A stretch of 64,000 nt of DNA, from positions 1 through 64,000 of the forward strand of contig CAXTUB010000015.1 of the NCBI GenBank assembly GCA_964247385.1, in the 5' to 3' direction. The notes beneath the pieces are model-generated. The model was not told the DNA's origin and searched no databases. It worked only from the letters and a program-made list of their open reading frames with translations. The DNA is from TMP-86 sp964247385 (GTDB lineage Bacteria > Pseudomonadota > Gammaproteobacteria > Steroidobacterales > Steroidobacteraceae). A program made the translations under genes and the position numbers. This document shows, piece after piece, positions 27,907-37,143 of this stretch (within the stretch, counting starts at the first letter, position 1; every line of letters starts with the position of its first letter).

Positions 27907-29745
27907 ATGAGCGCGCAAGCTGCGCCGCCGGCCGCACCGCCCACGCCTTCGCATGGGGCCGCGCCTTCGCATGGGGCCGCGCCTTCGCCCGCCCATGCCT
28001 CTGAATCCGCGAGCAGTTCGGCGGACGCTTGGACGGTTTACCGGCGGCTATTGAGCTATGCGCGGCCGTACCTCGGCGCTTTTATCATCGGTGTGGTCGG
28101 CATGCTGGCATTCGCGGCCACCGAGTCTGCACTCGCATGGCTAGTGCAAGTGTTCTTGCGCGGCGCCTTTGTGCGTTATGACGCGCGCATTGCCTGGCTG
28201 ATTCCGCTGAGCGTGATCGGCTTGTTCTCGTTCCGCGGCTGCGCTGATTTCGTCGCCAATTATTTTCCGGCGCTCGTGGGCCGGCATGTCGTTAAGAATT
28301 TGCGGCAAGAAACCTTTGCTCATTATTTGTCGCTGCCGAGCGCCTACCACGATGCACAGTCCGCGGGACTGCTGTTGTCGAAGCTCACGTACAACATCGA
28401 GTTGGTTGCCGCTGCGGCGACCAATGCCGCCATTTCAATGATCCGCGACACGCTCACCATCGTCGGGCTCCTGATCACGTTGTTCGTGATGAACTGGCGG
28501 CTCGCCATCTTCAGCCTCATCGCCGCTCCCGTCATCGCGTGGCTCATGCGCATCGCGAACCAGCTGTTCCGCCGCTACAGCGCGCGTATTCAAAGCTCGA
28601 TGGGCGAAGTGACGCGCGTGGCCAAGGAAGCCATCGAAGCGCACCGACTGGTCAAGATCTTCAATGCGCAGGCGCACCAAGCAGCACGGTTCGAGAAAGT
28701 GAATGAGCACAATCGTTTCATGAACATGAAGCTGGTGCGCGCTCAAGCCGTGAGCAATCCGGTCGTGCAGCTCATTGCGGCCGCGGGTCTCGCCAGCGTG
28801 CTCTACGTGGCCATTCGGCAAGTGTTCGCGCACGATCTGCGGGTCGATGAATTTCTGGGATTCCTCACTGCGCTGATGCTGGTCAGCTCCCCCTTGCGCC
28901 GACTCATCAACGTCAGTGGTCCGCTGCAACAGGGAATCAGCGCCGGGCAAAGTGTCTTCGAGTTGCTCGATACGCCCGCGGAAAACGCCGGCGGCTCACG
29001 TCGGCTCGCACGCGCCCGAGGCGATATCGAGTTCCGGCATGTCTCATTCGGCTATTCAGCGGGAGGGACCGTGCTGCGCGATGTCAGTTTCCGGGTGAGC
29101 AGCGGAGAGAGCGTTGCGCTGGTGGGGCGATCGGGCAGCGGCAAGTCCACGCTGGCCGCGCTATTGCCGCGCTTTTACGATGTGGGGAGCGGCGCAGTGC
29201 TCGTCGATGGCGTCGACGTGCGCGACTATCAACTCGCCGACCTGCGAAATCAGATCAGCTTGGTGAGCCAGGAGGTGGTGTTGTTCAACGATACCATCCG
29301 CGCGAACATTGCCTTCAACACGCGCGGTGCCAGCGACACTCAAATCGAGCAAGCCGCGCGAGCTGCACACGTGCTGGAGTTTTTGCAAGCTCAGCCGGGC
29401 GGACTGGACGGCGTGTTGACGGACCGCGGGCAAAATCTTTCGGGCGGCCAGCGGCAACGCATCTCGATCGCGCGGGCGCTGCTGAAAGATGCTCCGATCC
29501 TGATTCTCGATGAGGCCACGGCATCGCTCGACAATGAGTCCGAGCGCTTGGTGCAGCAGGAGCTGGGCGTGCTCATGCAGGGCCGCACCACGCTCATCAT
29601 CGCGCACCGTCTTTCGACCGTGGAGAATGCGGATCGGATCATCGTGCTCGATCGAGGGCGCGTCGTCGAGCAAGGTACCCATCGCGAGCTCCTGGCGCAT
29701 CGCGGCGCGTATGCTTCTCTCTATGGAACCCAGCTGATCGCGTAG
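27907..29745 (+). CDS. msbA: Lipid A export ABC transporter MsbA
   Basis: Homodimeric flippase moving lipid A-core across the inner membrane; 612 aa, slightly longer than E. coli MsbA (582) because of a proline/alanine-rich N-terminal extension of about 40 residues. It has six transmembrane helices (about residues 55-335), Walker A GRSGSGKSTLAALLP, signature NLSGGQRQRISIARALL, Walker B ILILDEATASLD and switch IAHRLSTV. It lies upstream of lpxK, the same pairing as E. coli. Confidence 0.94.
   Translation: MSAQAAPPAAPPTPSHGAAPSHGAAPSPAHASESASSSADAWTVYRRLLSYARPYLGAFIIGVVGMLAFAATESALAWLVQVFLRGAFVRYDARIAWLIPLSVIGLFSFRGCADFVANYFPALVGRHVVKNLRQETFAHYLSLPSAYHDAQSAGLLLSKLTYNIELVAAAATNAAISMIRDTLTIVGLLITLFVMNWRLAIFSLIAAPVIAWLMRIANQLFRRYSARIQSSMGEVTRVAKEAIEAHRLVKIFNAQAHQAARFEKVNEHNRFMNMKLVRAQAVSNPVVQLIAAAGLASVLYVAIRQVFAHDLRVDEFLGFLTALMLVSSPLRRLINVSGPLQQGISAGQSVFELLDTPAENAGGSRRLARARGDIEFRHVSFGYSAGGTVLRDVSFRVSSGESVALVGRSGSGKSTLAALLPRFYDVGSGAVLVDGVDVRDYQLADLRNQISLVSQEVVLFNDTIRANIAFNTRGASDTQIEQAARAAHVLEFLQAQPGGLDGVLTDRGQNLSGGQRQRISIARALLKDAPILILDEATASLDNESERLVQQELGVLMQGRTTLIIAHRLSTVENADRIIVLDRGRVVEQGTHRELLAHRGAYASLYGTQLIA
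27946..27981 (+). repeat. 18-bp direct tandem repeat in the msbA 5' end
   Basis: Two perfect copies of CCTTCGCATGGGGCCGCG (27946-27963 and 27964-27981) followed by a partial third copy (CCTTCGCC). They encode two SHGAAP repeats within the low-complexity N-terminal extension of MsbA. Copy number could vary by slippage without changing the frame. Confidence 0.9.
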
Positions 29746-29756
29746 CGGAACGCGCC

Positions 29757-30767
29757 GTGTCGTTACATGCATGGGCCAATCGCGCGTGGTATGGCAAGCG
29801 CAGGCCGCCTGTCGCGCTCATTCCTCTGGCGGCTCTGTTCGGTGCAATCGTGGCGCTGCGCCGCGAGGCTTATCGCCGCGGATGGCTGCATTCGGTCGCA
29901 TTGCGGGCGCCCGTCATCGTGGTGGGCAACATCACGGTGGGCGGGACGGGCAAGACGCCGCTCACATGGTGGCTTGCGCAACAGCTCACGCAGCGGGGAT
30001 TTCGCCCGGGTATCGTCACTCGCGGCCATGGCGGCTCTGAGGCTGCGCCGCAGCTCATCGATGCGACATCGGATCCCGCCAAGTTTGGCGACGAGCCCGT
30101 GCTCATGGCACGCCGCGCCGGCGTGCCGGTCGCCGTGGGGCGGGATCGCCCCGCCGCCGCACAGCTGCTGATCGAGCAGGGCGCCGACGTCATTCTGAGC
30201 GACGATGGCATGCAGCATTACGCGTTGCAGCGCGATTGCGAGATTGCAGTGATCGACTCCGAGCGGGGCTTGGGCAATGGCTGGCCCTTGCCGGCCGGCC
30301 CGTTGCGCGAGCCCGAGTCACGCCTAGGCAGCGTGGATGCCGTCGTGAGCAACGGGGAGAACAGCGCGTGGCCCGATGCCATTCCCATGCATCTCGTAGG
30401 CGAGTTCGTCGTCAACGTGGGCACGGGCGAGCGCCTGCCGCTGCGCTCTTTCGCGGGCGCGCAAGTGCACGGCGTTGCGGCCATCGGTCATCCGCAGCGC
30501 TTCTTCAACTCATTGCGCGCGTATGGCTTGCGCGTGATCGCGCATGCATACGATGATCACGCTCGCCTCGACTCGAGACGCCTCGAATTCGCAGACGCTC
30601 TGCCGGTGCTGATGACAGAGAAGGATGCAGTAAAATGTTGGCCGGGCATTGGTTCGCGGTTTTGGTACGTGCCGGTCGGGGTCGAGATAGCGCCCGCGGC
30701 GATCGAGCGATTGCTCGGCACGATCGAAGCCGCATGCGCGCGCGCACGGAGAGATCGAATTGGATAA
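29757..30767 (+). CDS. lpxK: Tetraacyldisaccharide 4'-kinase
   Basis: Phosphorylates the 4' position of the lipid A disaccharide at the inner membrane; 336 aa. An N-terminal membrane anchor (LIPLAALFGAIVALRREAY) is followed by the P-loop GNITVGGTGKTPLTWW, then VTRGHGG, DEPVLMARR, ILSDDGMQHYALQRD and TEKDAVKC, all LpxK hallmarks. GTG 29757 lies 11 bp after msbA. It overlaps the next small gene by 8 bp. Confidence 0.95.
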   Translation: MSLHAWANRAWYGKRRPPVALIPLAALFGAIVALRREAYRRGWLHSVALRAPVIVVGNITVGGTGKTPLTWWLAQQLTQRGFRPGIVTRGHGGSEAAPQLIDATSDPAKFGDEPVLMARRAGVPVAVGRDRPAAAQLLIEQGADVILSDDGMQHYALQRDCEIAVIDSERGLGNGWPLPAGPLREPESRLGSVDAVVSNGENSAWPDAIPMHLVGEFVVNVGTGERLPLRSFAGAQVHGVAAIGHPQRFFNSLRAYGLRVIAHAYDDHARLDSRRLEFADALPVLMTEKDAVKCWPGIGSRFWYVPVGVEIAPAAIERLLGTIEAACARARRDRIG

Positions 30768-30954
30768 GCGACTGCTCGATTTGTTGGTTTGCCCGTTGTG
30801 CAAGGGGCCGCTCCGGTTGCAGCAAGAAGGCGCGCTCGAGCTCATCTGCCGCGCCGACCGGCTGGCTTATGCGGTGCGAGACGACATTCCCATCATGTTG
30901 CCCGAAGAGGCTCGCGCGTTGCCGAGCGATGATCCGGCGTTGCGGTCCGCGTGA
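30760..30954 (+). CDS. Trm112-like small zinc-ribbon protein (YcaR type)
   Basis: A 64-aa protein of the Trm112/YcaR family: DKRLLDLLVCPLCKGPLRL then LICRADRLAYAVRDDIPIMLPEEAR. Only one CxxC pair (CPLC) plus a third cysteine are present, as in other bacterial family members. The gene sits between lpxK and kdsB as in E. coli. TTG 30760 gives an 8-bp overlap with lpxK. Role in bacteria not established. Confidence 0.9.
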   Translation: MDKRLLDLLVCPLCKGPLRLQQEGALELICRADRLAYAVRDDIPIMLPEEARALPSDDPALRSA

Positions 30955-31766
30955 TTCGCGGCGGCGGAGTCTCTCCACAGTTTAGCGTCATCGTTCCGGC
31001 GCGCCTCGGATCCACCCGGCTGGCTCGCAAAGTGCTGCGCGAGATCATCGATCGGCCCATGATCCAGTGGGTTTGGCAACGCGCTTGCGCGAGCGGCGCG
31101 CAGCGCGTGATCGTGGCGACGGACGATGCAGAGATCGCGAATGCATGTCGAAACTTTGGCGCAGACGTCGAGATGACGGCGCCGGAGATCGCTTCGGGCA
31201 CGGACCGAGTTGCGGCGGTGGCCGGCGCGCGCGGTTTCGCGGACTCGGAGATCGTGCTCAATGTGCAAGGCGATGAGCCCGGCGTCGATCCGGAGCACAT
31301 TCGCGTTCTTGCCGAGGCCATTCATGCAAGGCCGCAGTACGACATGGCAACGCCTGTCGTGGCCATGGAATCCATCGAGGGATTCATCGATCCAAACTGC
31401 GTGAAGGCGGCGCGGGCTGCCGACGGCCGTGCGCTGTATTTTTCGCGCGCGCCGATCCCGTGGCCGCGTGACGCTGCCAACGGCGTGGACCCCGTGAGCT
31501 TCGGGCATGCATGGCGGCACTTGGGTTTGTATGCGTTTCGCTCGCATGCGCTGCAGCGCTTTGCGCAGCTTGCGCCGTCCGCGCTCGAGCTGACCGAGCG
31601 CTTGGAGCAGCTTCGCGCGCTCGAGAACGGCATGTCGATCTACTTGCATCCGCTGCCGCAGTCATCCAGTTTCGGTATCGATACCGAGCAAGATTTGCAG
31701 CGCTTCACGGCGATTGCGCGAGCGGCGGGAAGTACCAGCCAAGCGGCGGGAAATGCCCGAAGCTAG
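30951..31766 (+). CDS. kdsB: 3-deoxy-manno-octulosonate cytidylyltransferase
   Basis: Activates Kdo to CMP-Kdo for LPS inner-core assembly; 271 aa. Family motifs are VIVPARLGSTRLARKVL, DRPMIQWVWQRA, VATDDAEIA, NVQGDEPGVDPEHI, YFSRAPIPWPRD and HLGLYAFR. GTG 30951 overlaps the Trm112-like stop (GTGA). With msbA and lpxK it forms a lipid A/Kdo supply operon. Confidence 0.95.
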   Translation: MIRGGGVSPQFSVIVPARLGSTRLARKVLREIIDRPMIQWVWQRACASGAQRVIVATDDAEIANACRNFGADVEMTAPEIASGTDRVAAVAGARGFADSEIVLNVQGDEPGVDPEHIRVLAEAIHARPQYDMATPVVAMESIEGFIDPNCVKAARAADGRALYFSRAPIPWPRDAANGVDPVSFGHAWRHLGLYAFRSHALQRFAQLAPSALELTERLEQLRALENGMSIYLHPLPQSSSFGIDTEQDLQRFTAIARAAGSTSQAAGNARS

Positions 31767-31821
31767 GTACGGATGAGAATGATCAAGGCAGCTCGACTGT
31801 TTCGTTGCCAGCGTAACGAGC

Positions 31822-32814
31822 TCAAGTATCGGCTTGAGGCACACGCAGCACGATCTTGCCGATGTGCTCGCTGCTCTCCATGCGCCGCTGCGCCTCTGCA
31901 GCCTGTTCAAGGGGAAATACGCGATCGATGAGCACGCGCAACTCGCCGCTTTCGAACAGCGGCCATACGATCCGCAATAATTTTTCTTTCACCAGGCGCT
32001 TGAAAGCCACATCGCGCGAACGCAAAGTCGAGCCCGTCAGCGTGATGCGCTTCGCCATGATCTTGCCGATGTTCACAGTCGAATCGGCGCCACCTTGGGT
32101 GGCGATGATGACCAGTCGGCCCTCGGGTGCGAGCGCTTCGATATTGCGCGCCGTGTAGTCACCCGCCACCATGTCGAGAATTACGTCGACGCCGCGGCCG
32201 TTTGTCGTTTCGCGCACGCGAGCAACGAAATCCTCACCCCGATAATTGAAGGCCGCTTGCGCTCCAAGCGACTCGCATGCGCGGCATTTTTCATCCGATC
32301 CCGCGGTGGCGAATACCGTGGACCCGAGCGCGCGTGCCAACTGAATGGCAGCGACCCCGATGCCGCTCGAGCCGCCGTGCACGAGAAATGATTCTCCCGG
32401 CATGAGGCGGCCGAACATGAACACGTTGCTGTACACCGTGAAGTAGCTTTCGGCGATTGCAGCGCCGTGCAGCAAGTCCATGCCGCGCGGCAGCTTCAAG
32501 GTGGCGCCTTCAGCCGCCGCAGCGTATTGCGCGTAGCCGCCGCCTTGAAGCAGCGCGCAAACTTCATCGCCCACGGCAAGTTCGCGCACGCTCGGACCCA
32601 ATCGAACGATGGTGCCGGACACTTCGAGGCCCGGCCACGTCGGCGCTCCGGGAGGAGCGGGATAACTGCCGCGTCGTTGCAACACATCCGCACGATTGAC
32701 TCCCGCGGCGGCGACTCGAATCAATACCTCGGCATCGAGCGGCTCAGGAATCGGACGTTCAGCGACCTCGAGTCGATCGGGGCCGCCAGGCGACGAGGCA
32801 TCGATAATTTTCAT
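31822..32814 (-). CDS. NAD(P)H quinone oxidoreductase (PIG3-like)
   Basis: Zinc-independent medium-chain dehydrogenase/reductase of the quinone oxidoreductase family, 330 aa. Features are EVLIRVAAAGVNRADVLQRR, GLEVSGTI, the nucleotide-binding VHGGSSGIGVAAIQLARALG and ILDMVAGDYTARNIEAL. ATG 32814 gives the family N-terminus KIIDASSPGG. An earlier ATG at 32835 is possible, but a TACAAT box (32826-32821, minus strand) ends 6 bases before 32814, which would make the transcript leaderless at the preferred start. Divergent from the phosphatase gene. Substrate not determined. Confidence 0.9.
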   Translation of the reverse strand: MKIIDASSPGGPDRLEVAERPIPEPLDAEVLIRVAAAGVNRADVLQRRGSYPAPPGAPTWPGLEVSGTIVRLGPSVRELAVGDEVCALLQGGGYAQYAAAAEGATLKLPRGMDLLHGAAIAESYFTVYSNVFMFGRLMPGESFLVHGGSSGIGVAAIQLARALGSTVFATAGSDEKCRACESLGAQAAFNYRGEDFVARVRETTNGRGVDVILDMVAGDYTARNIEALAPEGRLVIIATQGGADSTVNIGKIMAKRITLTGSTLRSRDVAFKRLVKEKLLRIVWPLFESGELRVLIDRVFPLEQAAEAQRRMESSEHIGKIVLRVPQADT

Positions 32815-32820
32815 GCGAGA

Positions 32821-32826
32821 ATTGTA
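32821..32826 (-). promoter_or_regulatory. -10 box adjacent to the quinone oxidoreductase start
   Basis: TACAAT on the minus strand, 6 bases before ATG 32814. The box lies between the two possible start codons, so if used it excludes the upstream ATG at 32835. Confidence 0.35.
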
Positions 32827-32857
32827 GTCAGTCATCGCATGTGCGCTGCCGCCGAAC

Positions 32858-33379
32858 ATGAAAATTTTATTTGTCTGCCTGGGGAATATTTGCCGCAGCC
32901 CGACCGCGCAAGGCGTGATGCTCGCTCAAGTCGCCGCTTTGCCTCAGGCTGAACGCGAGACTCTGGGCAACTTGCAAGTCGATTCCGCGGGGATTGGCGA
33001 CTATCACGTCGGCAGCGCTCCTGATGCGCGCAGCCAGCGCGCCGCCGCTGCGCGCGGCATCGACATCAGTCGCTTCAGAGCCCGACAGATTCGCGCCGAG
33101 GATTTTCATCGTTTCGATCGGGTTCTCGCCATGGATGAGTCGAATCTGGCGGCGCTCGAAGTCTTGCGTCCCGAGGGTGCGAAGGCGCGGCTGGCATTGC
33201 TGATGGATTACGCTCGTCGGACGGGTATGCGCGCAGTTCCGGATCCTTACACACTCGGACCCCGGGCGTTCGATGACGTGTTGGACCTCTGCGCGCTCGG
33301 CATTGCGGGGCTCCTTGAAACACTGCTCGCGGATGCGCATGCCAAGGGATCCGTCTCACTGTTGCTTAAGGCGTTCTAG
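32858..33379 (+). CDS. Low-molecular-weight protein tyrosine phosphatase
   Basis: Phosphotyrosine phosphatase of the LMW type, 173 aa. The P-loop CLGNICRSP (Cys-x5-Arg-Ser) is at residues 7-15 and the general-acid aspartate is in VPDPYTLG near residue 126. It may act on tyrosine-phosphorylated regulators or polysaccharide kinases, but no kinase is in the window. ATG 32858 is divergent from the oxidoreductase. Confidence 0.93.
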   Translation: MKILFVCLGNICRSPTAQGVMLAQVAALPQAERETLGNLQVDSAGIGDYHVGSAPDARSQRAAAARGIDISRFRARQIRAEDFHRFDRVLAMDESNLAALEVLRPEGAKARLALLMDYARRTGMRAVPDPYTLGPRAFDDVLDLCALGIAGLLETLLADAHAKGSVSLLLKAF

Positions 33380-33383
33380 TCCG

Positions 33384-34163
33384 GTGCCCTTCACCGTTTC
33401 ACATGCCGCCGCGGTGTTGCCATTCGCACATTACTTGAGACGTTGGCATATGCTCTCCGCCGCCGTGATCGGCAGCATGGTTCCGGATTTCGGATTCTTT
33501 CTTCCGGGCCATTGGCAGCGAGCCGAGACACACAGCTTGGAGGCATTGGTGCAGTTTTGCCTGCCGGTCGGGCTCGGCGCATATTGGCTGTTCGAGCTGC
33601 TGGTGAAGCCGGCCACGTCCGAGTTATTGCCGGACCGCGCCTATGTTCGCGCGCAGGTCTACTCACCGGCTGCCCACGTCGGCAATGCGACTCAGTGGCT
33701 GCTCGCAGGCCTCGGCGTGATTCTGGGTGCGATCACCCATTTGGTGTGGGATGCATTCACGCATGAAGGAGCACGCGGCGTGCGCATGTTTCCCGCGCTC
33801 GATGATTCGTTCGGTATCGGCGGCCACACCATCTACGCTTATCGGGTCGCGCAACAGGCCGGGTCCTTATTCGGACTGGTCATCGTTGCGGGAATCGTTG
33901 CCTTTGCCATGCGCGAGCCCGCGCCGCCCCCTGCGTGCCGACGTCTGTCGCGGAGCGAGAGACGCGGGTGGACCATTCTCTATGGACTCGTCTCGCTGCC
34001 GGTGATCTTTGCATCCTACCGAAGCGATATGCAGGATTGGCCGAGCCGCTCGATCTCGACGATCGCGGAGTATCTGGCCATCGGAAGTTTGCGAGGCGCG
34101 GCCGCCTCGCTCATCCTCGTCAGCATTCCGCTCTTGCTGAGGCTACGTCAGCGATCATCCTGA
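33384..34163 (+). CDS. DUF4184 family membrane protein
   Basis: A 259-aa polytopic inner-membrane protein of the DUF4184 family: FTVSHAAAVLPFA at the N-terminus, GSMVPDFGFF, and ITHLVWDAFTHEGARG. The histidine/aspartate-rich cytoplasmic-side motifs suggest a metal site, and the fold recalls membrane-bound hydrolases, but the function is unknown. GTG 33384 starts 5 bp after the phosphatase stop. Its end overlaps the convergent rne gene by 16 bp. Confidence 0.85.
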   Translation: MPFTVSHAAAVLPFAHYLRRWHMLSAAVIGSMVPDFGFFLPGHWQRAETHSLEALVQFCLPVGLGAYWLFELLVKPATSELLPDRAYVRAQVYSPAAHVGNATQWLLAGLGVILGAITHLVWDAFTHEGARGVRMFPALDDSFGIGGHTIYAYRVAQQAGSLFGLVIVAGIVAFAMREPAPPPACRRLSRSERRGWTILYGLVSLPVIFASYRSDMQDWPSRSISTIAEYLAIGSLRGAAASLILVSIPLLLRLRQRSS

Positions 34164-36811
34164 CGGGCGCTCTCCGGGCTCGAAGACCAGACTACGTATT
34201 TGGCTCCCGCATCCGGTTCCTGGCGCGGCTCGGAAACTTCCTTCGGGCCACGGCTGTTGGAGGCTGCGCTTTCAGGAGAAGCGTTCGCGGGCGCCACGTT
34301 TGGAGGCGACGCATTCGCAGGGGAGGGGCTCGAAGGCGTCGCCGCTCCAATGCCCGAACTCGCGCTTCCTCCGCCAAAACCCGCGCTGCCGGCGCCGCCA
34401 AAGCCCGCGGCCTCGCTCGAGTACGAGCCTGCGCGCGAGTTGGAACCGCTGCCAGCGCTCGCGCCACGGCCAGCGCCGCCGTCGCTCAAGCTGCTCGATG
34501 CGCTGGCTCCAGACGCTGGGCTCGCCGGACTTGATTCAGACCAACCGCCCGACACGGATGCGCCGCCGCGCTCAGCGCCCGCCTCTTTCCCGACCTCGGA
34601 CGGATCGCGTCGACCGCGTCCGCCGCGGCGACGGCGTCCGCGGCCGGAACGCTCGCCGTGCTCACGACCCTGAGGGTCGGGGCGGCGCGCCGCGTTGGCT
34701 TGCGGATCGGCCGCCGCCGTGGGAGTCGCAGCATCGGAAGGAATGGCGGCTGGCGCAGAAGGTCTTGGCTCGCGGCGCACTTCACCGCGTGGCTCACTGC
34801 GCGGCCTCTGATCGCGGCGATGCTCGTCGCGCCGCCCATCGCGCCCCTCGCGCCCATCGCGTACGTCGCGCCCATCGCGCCGCCCTTCACGCGATTCATC
34901 GCGCGCTGCCTCGCGCGCACCGTCGCGTCGCGCCTCATGACCGCGAGTGCCGGAGCCTTCGCGCGGTTTGTCGCGCGACATATCCCGCGGCCGTCCACGG
35001 CCGCGATCCTGGCGATATCGATCGCGATCACCATACCCGTCGCGGCGCCCGGTGCGTGGTTCGCGCGATTCTGTCTTGACCGGAGGCGACTCGCCGCGTC
35101 CGAAGAAGAAGCGCCACAACTTCACGAAGATGCCGATCGATGGAACGGGTGTCGAAACTAAGGCAACAGGAGCGGGCTCGCGCTCGATGATGGGCATGGG
35201 TGTGGCAGACGGCACGACGCTCGGCACCACGGCAGCCTCGGCCACCGGTTTCTTATCCCGGTCGCCGATGGCCTCGTCCGCCACCACGGGCGCTTCCGGA
35301 ATCTTGTAACTCACCGTGGAATCGGCCAGCTCCTTGTCTTCGTCGCGAATCCGCCGCAACGTATACGCAGGCGTCTGCAAATGCGGATTGGGCACGATCA
35401 CGAGCGACACCGCATCGCGCGTCTCGATCTGGCGCATCGCATCGCGCTTCTCGTTCATCAGATACGTGGCTACATCCACCGGCACTTGCGCAATGACTCG
35501 GCCGGTTTTTTCCTTGCGCGCCTCCTCGCCAATGAGACGCAGCGTTGCGAGCGCCATCGATTCCACACTGCGAATCGTGCCCATGCCGCTGCAACGCGGA
35601 CAGTTGATGTGCGTGGCTTCACTCAGCGCCGGCCGCAACCGTTGTCGCGAGAGCTCGAGCAGACCGAAACGCGACAGACGGCCGAGCTGAATTCGCGCGC
35701 GATCCATACGCACCGCATCACGCAGCTTATCTTCGACCGCCCGCTGATTGCGCGGCGATTCCATGTCGATGAAGTCGATGACGATCAGCCCGCCGATGTC
35801 GCGCAGACGCAATTGCCGGGCGATCTCCTCGGCGGCCTCGAGGTTGGTGTTGAGCGCGGTCGCCTCGATGTCGCCACCGCGTGTCGAGCGCGCCGAATTG
35901 ATGTCGATGGAAACGAGCGCCTCGGAATGATCGATGACGAGGCTCCCGCCCGACGGCAGATTCACCTTGTGCGAATACGCAGTCTCGATCTGACTCTCGA
36001 TTTGATAGCGCGTGAATAGGGGAACGGGATCCGAGTACAGCTTGAGCTTGCGCTGCGCATCCGGAGGCATGAAGCGCTGCATGTATTCCTGCGCTTTCTG
36101 AAAAGCCTCGGGCTGATCGACGACGCATTCCCCGATATCGTCGGAGAAATAGTCGCGCAGCCCTCGGGTCACCGCATCGCTTTCTTGAAAGATCAGAAAG
36201 GGCGCCGGACGATTGCGGCTGGCCTCCTCGATGGCATCCCAGGCCGTCTTCAAGTTGTCGAAATCCCATTGCAGTTCCTCCGCCGAGCGGCCGACGCCGG
36301 CGGTGCGCACGATGGCTCCCATCCCCTCCGGAATTTGCAGGGAAGACATGGCCTCACGCATCTGATCGCGATCCTCGCCTTCGATTCGGCGCGACACGCC
36401 GCCGGCACGAGGATTGTTCGGCATGACCACGAGAAAGCGGCCCGCCAAACTGATGAACGTGGTGAGCGCGGCGCCTTTATTGCCGCGCTCTTCCTTTTCG
36501 ACTTGTACGATGAGCTCCTGCCCCTCGTGCAGCAGCTCCTTGATGTTGAGCCGCGCGCCGGAGGCGGGCTGAGCTGCGAAATATTCCTTGGCCACTTCCT
36601 TGAGCGGCAAGAAGCCGTGGCGCACCGCGCCGTAATCGACGAACGCGGCTTCGAGGCTCGGCTCTACGCGAGTGACGCGGCCCTTATAGACATTCGACTT
36701 TTTCTGTTCGCGAGAAGGGATCTCGATGGATAAGTCGTAGAGTTTCTGACCATCGACCAAGGCAACGCGCAACTCTTCTTCCTGAGTTGCATTGACAAGC
36801 ATTCTTTTCAT
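34148..36811 (-). CDS. rne: Ribonuclease E
   Basis: Essential endoribonuclease and degradosome scaffold; 887 aa. The catalytic half contains an S1 domain (KSNVYKGRVTRVEPSLEAAF), 5' sensor and DNase I-like segments with the metal-binding aspartates (VSIDINSARSTRGG and IGGLIVIDFIDM), and the zinc-link CPRCSGMGTI. The C-terminal half (from about residue 520) is low complexity, first arginine/aspartate-rich (RNA-binding-like), then glycine/serine-rich, ending in YVVWSSSPESARQDDR, a hydrophobic patch that may be a partner-binding motif. ATG 36811 is the family start (KRMLVNATQEEELRVAL). Confidence 0.96.
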   Translation of the reverse strand: MKRMLVNATQEEELRVALVDGQKLYDLSIEIPSREQKKSNVYKGRVTRVEPSLEAAFVDYGAVRHGFLPLKEVAKEYFAAQPASGARLNIKELLHEGQELIVQVEKEERGNKGAALTTFISLAGRFLVVMPNNPRAGGVSRRIEGEDRDQMREAMSSLQIPEGMGAIVRTAGVGRSAEELQWDFDNLKTAWDAIEEASRNRPAPFLIFQESDAVTRGLRDYFSDDIGECVVDQPEAFQKAQEYMQRFMPPDAQRKLKLYSDPVPLFTRYQIESQIETAYSHKVNLPSGGSLVIDHSEALVSIDINSARSTRGGDIEATALNTNLEAAEEIARQLRLRDIGGLIVIDFIDMESPRNQRAVEDKLRDAVRMDRARIQLGRLSRFGLLELSRQRLRPALSEATHINCPRCSGMGTIRSVESMALATLRLIGEEARKEKTGRVIAQVPVDVATYLMNEKRDAMRQIETRDAVSLVIVPNPHLQTPAYTLRRIRDEDKELADSTVSYKIPEAPVVADEAIGDRDKKPVAEAAVVPSVVPSATPMPIIEREPAPVALVSTPVPSIGIFVKLWRFFFGRGESPPVKTESREPRTGRRDGYGDRDRYRQDRGRGRPRDMSRDKPREGSGTRGHEARRDGAREAARDESREGRRDGRDVRDGREGRDGRRDEHRRDQRPRSEPRGEVRREPRPSAPAAIPSDAATPTAAADPQANAARRPDPQGREHGERSGRGRRRRGGRGRRDPSEVGKEAGAERGGASVSGGWSESSPASPASGASASSSLSDGGAGRGASAGSGSNSRAGSYSSEAAGFGGAGSAGFGGGSASSGIGAATPSSPSPANASPPNVAPANASPESAASNSRGPKEVSEPRQEPDAGAKYVVWSSSPESARQDDR
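34790..35000 (-). repeat. Degenerate Arg/Asp/Gly repeats in rne
   Basis: A low-complexity run with many near-copies of a CATCGCGCC-like unit (plus-strand reading) encodes clustered RRD, RDG and RDE residues in the arginine-rich segment of RNase E. In E. coli this part of the protein binds RNA and helicase. The repetition at DNA level suggests expansion by slippage; copies are imperfect. Confidence 0.7.
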
Positions 36812-37110
36812 TGGGTCCAACTGATTCTTGTGGGGCCGGTGAGATGCCGGAAACGCGCACAAACGGCGGGGTGGAGCGGACGCTTCCGGCAGCCAATGCC
36901 GGCTTGAGCACGATCCAAATTTGCAGAAACAAATACAACACGCCTTGAGGCCTCGTTCCCGGCAGCGGCGTGCGCCGGCATGGGTTGCCAACGCGGCTTT
37001 CCGGCCGAGCGATGGTCTGGATGGCCAGAACCAACTAATATGCGGTGCGTTCGAAAGAACCCACCAGCGACAAAACCCTTGTCTTGTGGCGGCCGCGAGC
37101 GCGGGCCCGG
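36812..37110 (-). other. Gene-free rne leader region
   Basis: The 332 bp between the rne start (36811) and the divergent rluC start (37144) contain no convincing gene. The minus strand reads as a long rne 5' region with an AU-rich stretch around 36911-36940, several GC hairpins and a possible -10 TATTAG at 37040-37035. In E. coli rne has a 361-nt autoregulatory leader and is divergent from rluC, so a conserved feedback leader is likely; no specific hairpin could be matched by eye. Confidence 0.6.
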
Positions 37111-37138
37111 TTGACACGGTAGCGCGAGAGACTATCAC
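37111..37138 (+). promoter_or_regulatory. Sigma-70 promoter of rluC, possibly leaderless
   Basis: TTGACA (37111-37116), 16-base spacer, TATCAC (37133-37138). The ATG of rluC at 37144 is only 5 bases after the -10 box, so transcription would begin at or just past the A of the start codon; ATG 37147 is also in frame. Confidence 0.6.
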
Positions 37139-37143
37139 CCACC

